Source of the DNA: Nageia nagi
Lineage: Eukaryota > Pinophyta
DNA: 64,000 nt
Assembly (NCBI GenBank): GCA_050084985.1
Contig: JBITNC010000001.1
Span: 150,350,001-150,414,000 of the forward strand
Direction: 5' to 3'
Both the position numbers and the translations under genes were made by a program. How positions within the stretch are numbered: the first letter of the stretch is position 1; every line of letters begins with the position of its first letter. This document shows, piece after piece, positions 12,276-23,465 of the stretch. The notes below the pieces were generated by a model. That model did not search any database, was not told the DNA's origin, and worked only from the letters and a program-made list of their open reading frames with translations.

Positions 12276-12640
12276 TATACCTCCGTGGTAAGTTTGCTCT
12301 GCATGACAAACTTGTTGTACAATTATTGTTATAGAGTGTTGATTATTTTATACCTCCGTGGTAAGTTTGCTCTGCGTGACAAACTTGTTGTACATTTTAT
12401 ACCTCCGTGGTAAGTTTGCTCTGCGTGATAAACTTGTTGTACATTTTTATACCTCCATGGTAAGTTTGCTCTGTGTGACAAACTTGTTGTACATTTTACA
12501 CCTCCATGGTAAGTTTGCTCTGTGTGACAAACTTGTACATTTTACACCTCCGTGGTAAGTTCACTCTGCGTGAGGAACTTGTTGTACATTCTATACCTCT
12601 GTGGTGAGTTTTCTCTGTGTGAGAAACTCATTGTATAATT
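12276..12640 (+). repeat. Seven tandem hairpin repeats in the Copia 3' region
   Basis: Seven copies of a unit of mostly 46-50 bp (first spacing 73) lie between the gag-pol stop and the 3' LTR. Each has the core ACCTCCGTGGT, then a 7-nt arm AAGTTTG, a 10-nt loop CTCTGYRTGA and the return arm CAAACTT. Left arms start at 12,290, 12,363, 12,412, 12,462, 12,511, 12,557 and 12,606. Copy 6 has AAGTTC/GAACTT and copy 7 GAGTTT/AAACTC, so both arms changed together; copy 3 has a G-U pair. The stem, more than the sequence, appears conserved. Function is unknown. Confidence 0.9.
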
Positions 12641-13133
12641 TTTATGCTTTATTAATAATCAACACATGTCTATATACAACAGGTGACTATGAGTGATGGC
12701 TTGGCATCTTCGTGATGGCTTGGCATCTTCGTGATGACTTATAGTGCACCATTAATTAGTTAATTATAAGATGGCATTATTTGATTCTCTTATTTGAATA
12801 TATGATGCATCTAACTAATTTTATTCATGAGTTGCTTGTAGCATACAAGATCTTCTTCAGAAATGCAGGTTACTCACCTTGTGTAAGCAAGCTCATGGAG
12901 ACTCACATGTCAGCTTAAAGTTGATCGACTACTATGTACAGTGAAACCAATTGTGGTTAATGATTGTATTGTAAACCATTTTGTCAAATGGTAATGTAGT
13001 GAGTCTCATACTAGTTCTCAAAAAGATTCTCAAATATGTAAATGTTCTCATCTCCACTTGTATCTCTATGGAGGAGAACTCTCTCTTACTCTCTCTCTCT
13101 TCTCTCTTCTATGCTCTATCCCAATATTGCATT

Positions 13134-13143
13134 AAGGGGAGAG
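13134..13143 (+). other. Copia polypurine tract
   Basis: AAGGGGAGAG immediately precedes the 3' LTR, the position and composition of a plus-strand priming tract. Confidence 0.85.
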
Positions 13144-13602
13144 TGTTAGAATTTGTAATGAAATATTGTGAATATCTAAACTCCTTGTAAATTCAATTAA
13201 TCACTTAAAGGAAATGTAGATACCTTAAGGGATTAATTGAATTCTTTATTATGTAGACTTTGACTTTACCATGTGGTTAGTTGGTAGGTTAAAGTTAGGT
13301 GATACATTTATTGTAACCCTAACCTTATCCTTGGGTTAAAGGGAGGTTAGGGAGGTGCTCTCAAGCTATAAATAGAGGGCCTCTCCTCTTGTAACATAAC
13401 TAAGTTTTTGGAGTAAGATTACTCTACTAGTTGTGTAGGAGAGAAAGAGAATAGTTGTAAGAGAGGCATACTTGAGAATTGAGATACTAGTTGTGGATGT
13501 ACTCCCAAGGAGGGAGGAACCACATTATATGTGTGTTATCTTGTGTATGATTGAGTTTCCTAGTCTTGGTCCTTGAGGATTAGTTTAGGTCTAAATCCTT
13601 CA
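13144..13602 (+). repeat. 3' LTR of the Copia element
   Basis: Identical in length to the 5' LTR with six substitutions and no gap (about 98.7 percent identity by eye). TATAAATA at 13,367-13,374. Followed directly by the duplicated GCTCA. Confidence 0.95.
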
Positions 13603-14052
13603 GCTCAATGGGACAAGAGCTAAATTATATATTTAATGGGCATTATTAGGCTTGATAACTTCATCTGGTGGGTTATTAATTTGATCCTTCAAGATTCTAA
13701 GGTTTTTATTACCTTATTAGTGAATCTGCTATCAACCAATCACTTTTTTTAACCTTGGTACCTCCAGAATGTAGGCTAACTAGAAGTAGTACCAAAAATT
13801 CTCTAAGATAGCCTAGATTTCAAGAGCTATCAATTCCCTATAGGAGGACTAGATGAAAAATATCTTAGATTGGGTCACCTTTGATCCCTTTAAGAGCTAC
13901 CCCTTTATCAGTTGCATTTGGCTCATTCCCAAAAAATCCTTCACCTCCTATATGTCCTCCAAGTATGGCTCAACCAGTAGACTTCCCTGCTTAGAATAAC
14001 AATCACCCCTTAGTTGTAGATGCTAATTCATCACCTATACCTTAAGCAAATT

Positions 14053-14545
14053 TTAAAGTTTTGCTTAAGTATGATGGATTTGAAAAGATGCCATATGAGC
14101 ACTGCTAAGATGTATCATTATTGGCTTCAAGCTTTGATATCACTAATGAAACTATGATGACAAGGCTATTATCACATTCTTTTGAAGGCAAAGTAGCTGA
14201 ATGGTTCAAGACTCTCACCCCCAACCTATAAATTCATGGGGAGAGTTATGGCAGGCCTTGATTAAAAGATTTTCTATATATGGTGATGATAGCATGTTCA
14301 TTACCCTCATAGCATCTATCAAAAGGCATCCACATGAATCTATTGATGATTTTAATATCAAATTTGAAAGAACATGGAAATTCATACCAGCAAGGATAAG
14401 ACTAACTAATGCTTAAGCTCTGGTATATTACCTAAAACCTTTCCTTCTTGACCTTAATATGCTTATTGTTATGTCAAGAGATACATTCCCAAATGTTTAT
14501 CAGATGGCTAAAACTATAGAACATACCTTGGTTTCCTTTGGTATA
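14053..14545 (+). pseudogene. Gypsy gag remnant (retrotrans_gag-like)
   Basis: The frame around 14,055-14,200 reads FKVLLKYDGFEKMPYEHC, then SFEGKVAEWFKTL, and continues with SWGELWQALIKRF and SIDDFNIKFERTWKFIPA. This is the W-x-F-L plus SWxxLxxxF-xxRF layout of plant Ty3 gag capsid domains. Stops (TAA near 14,106 and 14,229) and a frame change break it. The upstream 13,608-14,050 is Pro-rich and consistent with the N-terminal part of gag, but weakly preserved. No zinc knuckle was found downstream. Confidence 0.6.
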
Positions 14546-14928
14546 ATGTAACTCAAAATGATCATGCCTGTATTTCCTAATTTACCTCCTAAGCAAACTT
14601 CATAAATAGGTCATCTTGGAGTTCTTGCCCTACCACCTCCTCCCAAACCTACTATTCAAAATTAACTACAAGCATTACCTATTATCGCATCTACAAGTAC
14701 TGGTACTGAAAGGATAAGGTAGTTGGGAATAACTATCAAAAGTTTATCCAACAAGCTCACTCTGAAAGAAAGGTAGAATCATAGTTCTAACTATATAATA
14801 TATGATAATCAGTATCAACCAAGATTCTAGCCTAGGGTCAATCAGCCAGAACAGTCTAATCCTTTTAAAGCAATTGAAAATGCTATTATGACCAATTCTA
14901 CATATGGTGTTACTTCGAGCATTATGGA

Positions 14929-15440
14929 ATGGTGTCCACCATGTTCAACTCCTCATTTTCTAAATTTATGTGTGGTATATCAACATCCAGAAATAGTAAA
15001 AGGAGGATAAATGAAGAAAATTCTATCTATGTTGTGTCTAAAGTTGTCTCGCTAGCTCTAATAAGTGTAACTAGATCCCCACCTTTTTATTTATCCCTAA
15101 TATTAGAAGTATGGGTAGTAAATAATTGTATGATTGATACTAGAGCTACTATAACCATTATTCCAAAAGCTATTGCAGATGGAATGAAATTGTACATTAC
15201 ATGATGCATTGATGGGGTCACATAGTTGGATTCTTCCTTAGTAGAGGTTATTAGTAGTGTTAAAGGTGTTCAAATAACCTTGAATGCCTTCTCTGATATT
15301 AATGTTTTCCAAGACATTATTGTAGTTGATCTTCCACCTCTATTCAAAATTTGTCTTTCTAGAGAATTTATTGCTAAATTAGAAGGGCATCTAGCCTTAG
15401 ACTATAGTCATCTTCTACTTCCCTTCCAAAATAAATAGGT
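14929..15440 (+). pseudogene. Gypsy aspartic protease remnant
   Basis: The frame gives NNCMIDTRATITIIPKAIAD, matching the retropepsin pattern I-D-S/T-G-A-x(3)-I-P, with the essential Gly replaced by Arg, so the active site is dead. A stop separates it from 15,226-15,438, whose phrase DIIVVDLPPLFKICLSREF is what follows the protease in Tat-lineage Gypsy elements. Neighbouring RNase H and reverse transcriptase confirm the setting. Confidence 0.6.
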
Positions 15441-15689
15441 AAACATTTTGAATAAGGGCACTAAAATTATCTATCTCAAGAGGATCAATGAAGTAAAATG
15501 CATAAATGATCCATAATTAGTAAAAGATTTGAAAGTGATACACTAAGGGAATCACTACTAACAATCAAATTTCTATTATCCAATGATTTGAATTATCAGA
15601 TCATAAATGCTGGGATGGGTAATTACTATCTATATAAAAAAGTTCAGCTAGTTTCAGTAATTATTGATAAAGAATAAGAGGTATGGATG

Positions 15690-16110
15690 ATGTATTTTCA
15701 TGGTTTTTGATGTAGACATGGATGTGGAGCTAGGGTCATCCTCAAATCTCCCAAAGGGATTACCAAAAGATTCTCCTTTCGATTCACATGGACCTGCACT
15801 AACAATGTTACTAAATATGAAGCCCTTTGTTTAGGGTTATCTAAAGCTATTAGTTTAGGTATCAAATGCCTAATTGTCCATGGTGATTTTGAATTGGTCA
15901 TCAAGCAAGTTAGAAATCATATCAATGCTAAGCACCATTATCTGAACAACTATAGGAATAGAGTGTGGGACTTATTGGAATCATTCTTAGCCATCAATTT
16001 TGTATCTATTCCTAAGATGCATAACCATATAGCTAATGCACTTGCTGGAAAAAGAGCACATTATAATCCTACACATCATATAACAGGAACTCTTGAAGTC
16101 AAAGTGTAGT
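15690..16110 (+). pseudogene. Archaeal-type RNase H domain, upstream of RT
   Basis: The frame runs through ITKRFSFRF, then TNNVTKYEALCLGLSKAISL, then IVHGDFELVIKQVRNHI and ends with IANALAGKR. The T-N-N-x-x-x-Y-E-A-L, H-G-D-(S)-x-L-V and A-x-A-L-A motifs fit plant RVT_3 / archaeal-type RNase H, in which the conserved Glu and Asp are catalytic. The first Asp is near 15,695 with a TGA beside it. It lies between protease and reverse transcriptase, not after the Gypsy RNase H as in Ogre and Retand elements. Confidence 0.6.
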
Positions 16111-16196
16111 GTAGGCCTTCAATTCCTGATGTTGCAAACTTTTGGTAAGTATTTGACTCCAATGTACATATTGTCAATTTCTTTATAGATGAAGCA

Positions 16197-17620
16197 GTGA
16201 CTCACACTTTTGGTACTCGAAATATGTTTGATTATTTCCAAGAATTAGACATCATTCAACTAAGAAACAATGTAATACCAAAAGGACTGCTCTCTTTTGA
16301 AAGACTATTTGATTCAAAATATGTCCTAAATGCAAAGTCTTTGGTCATCTTGAAGGAGAATTATGTTGAGCTAGAGGTAGAACCTGGTAAATTCATAAAA
16401 TTTGGTTCAAAATGCTCTTATGCAAAAAAGGTTGCTATGTCTCAGATTTATCATGAGTTTTCCCAGGTAATTGCTTGGACTTGTGACGATCTCAAGACAT
16501 ATGACGAAAATGTCATCCAACATACAGTTGAGCTTCAACCAGATGCTAAACCATACATGCAAAAGTAAAGACCTGTAAATCCAAAAATAGAAGAAGTTAT
16601 GAAATAAGAGTTAATCAAACTCCTTGATTCAAAAATATTTTTTCCAACTAAGCATTCTTCTTGGGTTGTAAATTTAATTCCTATAAGAAAGAAAAATGGA
16701 GAAATCAAACTTTGTGTTGATTTCAAAAATTTGAATAAAGTGTCCCTGAAAGATAATTATCCTCTCCCTCCTATGGAATAAATCCTACATATAATAGCCA
16801 AAGCTTGTTATTTTTTAATGATAGATGGCTACTCAGGATTTAATTAGATTTGGGTGAAGGATGAAGATAAATTTAAGATAGTATTTACAACTAAAATGGG
16901 GCACATTTTCTTTTCAAAGGATGCCATTTGGTCTTTCCAATGCAAGAGCTACTTTTCAAAGAGCTATGGATCATGCATTCAATGAGCTAATAAACAAGAT
17001 CATATTGATTTATCTAGATGATATCATTGTCTTCTCTAGAAGTAGATGTGATCATCTAGAACATCTAAGATTAATCTTTGAAAAATGCATGAAATTTGGC
17101 ATTTCTATCAACCCAAAAAAGTCAATTTTTATGGTCAACCAAAGAAAGCTTCTTGGCCATATTGTTTCAAGGGAAGGGCTAGTAATTGATCCAGATAGAG
17201 TGAAAGCTATAGAGGCATTGCCACTTCCATCCAATAAAAAGGCCTTATAGTCATTCCTTGGGTAGATTAAATTTGTTAGGAAATTTATTAATAATTTTTC
17301 AAAAATTGTATCACCAATCACTTCTATGCTTAAAAAGGATGCTAAATTTTTTTGGTCATATAAAGTAAAGATAGCTTTCAAAGAAATAAAGAAGGCTATA
17401 ATTGAAGCTTTGATGCTTAAGAATCTTGATATGTCAAAAGATTTTATTATGTATACACATGGAGCAAACACAAGCATAGCTATAACTCTTGTACAGAAGG
17501 ATGATAATAATGAGGAACATCGAATTGCCTTTCATAGCCAAACACTACATCAACACCAACACAGATGTCTCCCACAATAGAATCCTTATGTATACTATTC
17601 ATCTAGATGTAAAAAATTAC
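16197..17620 (+). pseudogene. Gypsy reverse transcriptase and decayed RNase H
   Basis: The lead-in has FSQVIAWTCDDLKTYDENVI and HTVELQPDAKPYMQK, typical of the segment just before RT. RT motifs follow in order: LCVDFKNLNK (near 16,710), DNYPLPPME, MPFGLSNARATFQRAMDHAF (16,921), the catalytic IYLDDIIVFSR near 17,005-17,040, and GHIVSREGL. A Gypsy-type RNase H segment (17,326-17,600) has YTHGANTSIAITLVQ, where the family normally has ETDAS, so its first catalytic Asp is lost. At least five stops interrupt RT, most of them TAA/TAG where Gln is usual. Confidence 0.8.
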
Positions 17621-17869
17621 ATTATATAAGGAGATCTAGGTGAAAGAAAAGTTGGCTGGATTACCAAGATAATGGAATATGATATAGAAATCAAGCCAAC
17701 CAAGCTGATCATAGGCAAGGCTCTATGTCAGAATATGGCTAAAGCTTCACATATGATTACTTTTGTGAAAGATGAATAGTAACTCAATCATGAGAGTGAT
17801 TAGATTAAACAAATTATTATTTATTTTCAAATGGGTAAGTGCCTTGAAGCTCTAGATAGATTCCAAGAA

Positions 17870-19053
17870 AGAAGGTTCAGGTTGCATAACCTTAAATTTG
17901 TTATGATAGATGATCACTTGTATAAAAAAAATTTGATCAAACCCTTCTCAAATGCATGATTGAAGATGAATCCCGAAGGATATTGTATGAATTGCATTAC
18001 AGATTCTCTGATGAGCACTACAGTGGACCAACTATAGCAACAAAGATGTTACAAGCTGGATACTACTGTCCCACTATATTTTAGGATTCATTCAAAATTG
18101 CATGAGAATGTGATAAATGTAATAAATTTGTGGGAAAAAAAAAGATAAGCTATCATGACTCTTAAATCGGTAGTGGTGGAAGAGCCTTTTCAATAATGGG
18201 TTATGGACTTTATTAGTGTCATGAACCCCAATTCCTTAGCAAGGCACAAATTTATTTTGACTGCTATAGACTACTTCACTAGATGGTTAGAGGCTATGCC
18301 ATGCAAACATGCAGATCAAGAAGTGGTGATAGAAATGATTAAAAGGATAATCACCCGCTTTGGAATCCCATAAACTATAGTGTTAAATAATGGTTTGATA
18401 TTTACTAGAGGCGATCTATCAAGCTTTGTAGCTCAATATGGAATCTATTGATTATTCTCTTCAAACTATTACCCACAAGGTAATAGGTTAGCTGAATCAA
18501 CTAACAAAAACTTGACTCGGATTATCAAGAGAACAATTGAAGGGGAATCCTAAAGAGTGGCATACACAATTGGACTATGCATTATGAGATGATAGAATTA
18601 GTAATAAAGACATCCTTATATGCATTAGTATATGGTAAAAGACCAACATTACCAATACACATGGAGTTACCAAGTTTGCAAATCCTGCAAGAAATGGAAG
18701 ATCATGACTTTGAGCCATTACTATCCAGATATAATCAGCTCCTAAAATTGGAGGAAGATCACAACAAAGCATATGAGTCATTCCAGCATCGCCAAAGCAT
18801 CATCAAGAGATGGTTTGATAAGAAAAAGTCCTCCTAGATGAAGTTTGAACTAGGTGATATTGTTCTCAAATGGGACAAGAAAAGAACAAAACCTAGGAGA
18901 CACCAAAAATTTGACTCACTTTGGAGTAGGCCTTATGTCATTACCCAGGCTATGTAGAATAATGCATTCAAGTTACAAGATGTTGCTGAGTCCCAAGAAT
19001 TACCTATTCCTATCAATAGGATCTATTTAAAGCATTATCGGGCGATGAGGTAA
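17870..19053 (+). pseudogene. Gypsy integrase remnant
   Basis: The catalytic core is recognisable from FQ-stop-WVMDFISVM (first Asp), AIDYFTRWLEAMPCKHA, GIP-stop-TIVLNNGLIFT (second Asp changed to Asn) and YYPQGNRLAESTNKNL (Glu kept). The N-terminal HHCC zinc site is badly broken. The C-terminal part (18,577-19,053) holds KRWFDKKKSS, then FELGDIVLKWDKKR and a final HYRAMR, resembling the GPY/F-type tail. Stops and frame changes occur throughout. Confidence 0.75.
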
Positions 19054-19599
19054 AATTGGATTCCTTGCAAGGCATTGTATAGTGTAAATACTGTAAATAA
19101 ATTATTTTTGTAAAAAAATGTATTATTTGCATAGTTTTCAAAAAGAGTTAATAACCTTTAATGATCAAATTTATTAGAAATTAATGTTGATGCACTACCT
19201 AGCTATCAACTTTAATTCAGATTAGGCAAGAGTTACTGATGATATGCTATCTAGCTGTAACTAAATTAAATGGCATTTAAGGAAATATTTCCTCAAATTT
19301 CACAAACCACCATACAAGTATAAAAGTTAAATCTGGTATGCTTTGAAATTACCAATTCAATTTATGCTAGCTAATTCTGTATAGTATTCAGGTCTCAAGA
19401 TCCTTAAGGAGTAATTATCATTAATGAAAATCTTGTCAATCTTGGAAAAATAAAACTCCTCTCATACTCTTAATTCGACACTTAGCATATTTGGAGCACT
19501 CAAGTTTTAGAGCATTCAGAGCAAAGAAATTTTAGAGCTGAGTTATTTTGAGAGAAAAGAGAAGTTGCAGGACCTCCTACTACCTAGACTATAATTTTA

Positions 19600-22500
19600 A
19601 TGATTACTAGAGGTTCAAAAAAAGGTGAGATTATCATGGCAACTTCTCAATCATCCTCTGTAGTCAAAATAGAGCAACTTGACATTGACTTACTTTCATT
19701 ATAAGAAGAATATCTCAAGAATGCACTAGGAGTGAACTGTACTAAAATGGAAGTGATCAATTATATGGATACATGGAGACCTAACCCTAACCATGTGGTT
19801 TTGAGATTGAAGACTCCTAAAGTCACCAAAAAAGGAAAATTTCTTGCTCATTCTAGGAGAGATGTTATGATTAACTAAGGTTTGGCATATTATGTGCCTT
19901 ATAAGTATTTCACATGTCCTAAGCTCTTATACTCCTTAGTGCACAGGCATCATCAAAAGAGGTGTCAAATTGGCATGTACAAGGGCATTAAAGAGGAATA
20001 AGCTTTAGAACCTATGTTTGAAGTGGTGTTGGACTACTCTTAGAATTCCATTGTCCAAGCATTTGCAGTTCCAGGAGACTGGACATTTCATGTAAAAAAG
20101 CAAATTGATTTAAAAAGGGAGAAATTTGATTTTTATATTAATGAAGATGAGATGCTAAACTAGATTAATGAAGATACCATGACATTAAGAAATCAAAACT
20201 CTTACTGAACTATCAAATAGCTATTTTTGAAAGAAGAAAAGATAAGGAAGTGCTATAGGCACTCGCGAGCATTCTAAGGAAGAAGACCCAGATAGAAGTA
20301 GATGAGGCCATGGTACGCATAGGATATAATATTTCAAAAGCCCATGTCTACTATGATTTCTCAACCTTCATAACTGAAGAAATTTAGAGATGCTTATTCA
20401 AGATAGAGAAGTTAGATTTTAGGCATTCTTCCTATCTTTAGTGGCTTTTTATCCATCAAAATTTGGACTTGTTAGTAGAGGGAGGGCTCCCAATTGAGCC
20501 AACTAGCTCTAGTAATGCCTTAGTCGAATTGATTACCAATTTTGAGTAAGTTGCATGGGTCCTATTATGAGTTTATGGATAAGTTTTATGCCACCATAGT
20601 AAAAATTTTGATTGGCAAATTCCCCAATAGGCTAGGCAAGAGCACAATAGGAGAGTTACAAGACAAGAATAAAATTGGTGATTGGTACTTCTTGAAAGAT
20701 CGCATCATGATAATAAGGTATGGAAATTTTGATAAACCATTCTTTTTTCTTAAGTATGTTACCTTCCAATTATATTCAATAGAGATGGGTAGGCAAATTT
20801 ATGCAATGGAAACTAAATACAGGGCTAGGGGAAATTTCAAGTGTATTGTAAATATACCAGCATCTACAAAAAATTTTACTCTATTAAAGATAGGATGTAC
20901 AAAAAGCATTACTCAATTCATTGTACAAAATTTCAAATTAAATAAGGTGGAAACTACATGGGCGTATGACCCATCAGGGGAGATAATCCAGTTAATAAGG
21001 ACTAGTAAGAAACATCTAGCATTCATACATGATAGTAGGCCCCATATTGAGTATTTTGTAAATAAAATATAGCAAGACATAGAATTATACCCTGATTGGA
21101 AATTTGTACCTTTAAATAAAGCCTGGATAGATCTAGAGGGAATAAGAAAGTATATAAAATAAAAGAATAAGAGGTAAGATTTTGTCCTCAACCCATAGGT
21201 CCTCACCTAATTAGCATATCTTGGGTGGGGTCGTAATAAAATTTATTATTTCATAAAATTCAAATTTGAATACACCACCAAAATTCACCACATTAAAAGT
21301 GAATTATTTGAAAATTTCAAATATGATAAATATTGGGAGGCAGAGTATTATAAGGATCCATTGCTAGAGTTGGGATGGCCACTCCCTCTTCATTTTCATG
21401 GGAAACCCATTGTAGAGGAGAGGATAATGTAGAGAAGGTAAACAACTATCATTACTCAAGCTTCAAAGAAAGAAAAATAGGATCCATCAGATACCACTAC
21501 TTATTTTTGGGAACCTTCTCCTAAGAAGAAAATAAAGATTCAAACTTTGGCTCAGAAGCAAAAACTAAAGGAGTAAAGGCCCATAAAAAAGCCCTAATTA
21601 GCCATAACAAGATCATAATCATAAGTGATTATCCTTTCACCTTCAAAGGTAATGTAAGAACTTCCAAGGGTGGTTATCTAAGAATAAAAAATTCTTGATC
21701 CTAAAGAATTTAACTGACCATAAGATACTGAAGCTGGTAGTATAGAACAGGCTCAGGAACAACAGTAAGAGGAAACCTTGATAGAAGAATAGAGTCATAT
21801 TTAGCCAAGTGGGGAAACTGTACTTGAGTCTAGAGAAACAATGATGATGGCACCTGAAGGAGGGTCGAGAGATGATGAAGATGATGATGATGAGTTTAAG
21901 AAAAAGGACTCTGGCCCAATGGATGACCCTGAAGAAGTAGGTAAGGTAATGGAAGAGGTTGAGCTTGAACTAGAGGTCTAGTAATTAACTCCTCCCTAAC
22001 CACCTTAACTAGTTCAGCAAGCAAAGACACCTATTACAGGTGAAATTATTTTCACTCATTCTTTTACTCTAATTACCTTGTAAGAGGAAATAAAATCCAT
22101 TTTTTTTTACATAAATTATAGAGCCCATTAATTGGGTAACTTTTGTAAACAAATCTCCTCTGCTACTTAAGCAACAGTCAAGAATTTTAAGCAAAGTGAT
22201 AGAGACAAGAGATATTAAAATTGCTTAGATGCCTTTCAAAGGACATCTGGAGCTGACTCTCATGGCTGTACTAAATGTGAGTATGCAAAGTGCACCAACC
22301 ATTGATCATTCTAGATTCTTGGTCAACACTTCAATGGCAATCAGAAAGAGTCTTCACTCAATGAAGACTAAAATTGAAAAATTGAATAAAAAAGTTGATC
22401 AATATAAGAAGGACTACTCCCTCAAGTATAAAACAATAGCCATGTTGTAGAATAAAAATAAAGATTTGATTGTAAAGTTGGAGAGGCAAAAAATAGAATT

Positions 22501-23416
22501 TGATAAGAGCATGGTGACATCAAAAGAGCATCTAGACACTACAAACCAAGTAATAGAAGAACTTAAAGCTCAAGTTGAAGTGGTAGATGCTCAGAAAGTT
22601 AAGTAGATTGAGGTCGAAATGCAAAATATCAATGCAATGAATAAAATTCTATCAAAAGATAATGCAAAGCTGCTATTACTGATGAAAAATGTTAAAAAAT
22701 CCTTGGTATAGTAAGTTGATGATAAAATGATAATATTATCTGACTTGCACCTACTCAAGGAACAAGTAATCTAAGCCATTAAAGAATTTCATGCTCAATG
22801 TGCTCTCCATAAGTAAACTCTAGACATATCCAGGAAAGTATTAAAGAGGATGTAGGTTCGATTGAGGATTCTAACTGAAAAAGAGTTCGTAATGGTCTCC
22901 CCAAAGCCTAAGCAGTCTTATCAAAAAAGAATCCAAGAAATTTATGATCTCTAGAGCTTGGTATTCAATATGGATCTAAATAAACACCAGCTCATATCAG
23001 ACTTGGGATTTGTCAATAAATTTTTTAATTCTTTAGTTGAAATAAAAGCTCCCAAAATATGGGAAGAGGAGAATGTACAAGGTAGTGCTACCAATTGGGT
23101 AGCCAATACCACTCAATTTTTTGAGCAATCTTTCTCTAAGAAATAAATCTCAGATTTACAGTAAATAAATGAATTAGCTCAGGAAGCCATTATAAAATTT
23201 CTACATGCTAAAAAGTTAAACAGTATCTTAGAAGGATTCAAGTCAGATACTGAGAAGATCAAGGGATACCTCATCCTCTCACAACCTGATTATAAAGAAT
23301 TAAGTGAACTCAATAAAAGGATGCAAGCATTCCTCCCATAAGATATAATGGTAGTAGTTGAAACTATGATAAGATCTTCTTCAGGACCAAGACAAGTCAT
23401 TGGGAGCAGTAGTTGA
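19600..23416 (+). pseudogene. Extra ORF of the Gypsy element, function unknown
   Basis: A sense-strand coding remnant of about 1,270 codons fills the space between integrase and the 3' LTR. It starts MITRGSKKGEIIMATSQSSS and ends GPRQVIGSSS before a TGA at 23,414. The N-terminal two thirds look globular; the longest clean piece is 20,542-21,072 (176 codons). Around 21,840-21,990 there is an acidic stretch rich in Asp and Glu. From about 22,330 to 22,700 the heptad-like Leu/Ile/Lys/Glu pattern predicts a coiled coil, followed by a C-terminal helical part. I see no signal peptide or membrane segment, so it does not look like an envelope-like protein. I do not recognise the family. Most stops are TAA or TAG in places where CAA or CAG would fit. 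Confidence 0.6.
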
Positions 23417-23465
23417 TCGGTTCTTTTCTTTAGCAGGCGGAGACCCCTGAGAGTTGCCAAAAGAT

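Larger units (their letters stand above)
7705..13602 (+). mobile_element. Ty1/Copia retrotransposon nested in the Gypsy
   Basis: Both LTRs are 459 bp (7,705-8,163 and 13,144-13,602), begin TGTTAG, end CA and differ at six positions. The target duplication GCTCA lies at 7,700-7,704 and 13,603-13,607. A primer-binding site (TGGTATCAGAGC, 8,166-8,177, initiator tRNA-Met type), a gag-pol frame, a tandem hairpin array and a polypurine tract (13,134-13,143) follow in order. It is complete in structure, non-autonomous in practice because of stop codons, and recently inserted compared with its host element. Confidence 0.95.

Noticed and set aside
12276-12640. CRISPR-like look of the regularly spaced repeat array
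   Set aside because: The whole unit is repeated with no unique spacers, it lies inside a plant Copia element, and no cas genes exist here.
19600-23416. Envelope-like gene as an explanation for the extra Gypsy ORF
   Set aside because: No signal peptide, no membrane helix and no glycoprotein-like Cys pattern visible.
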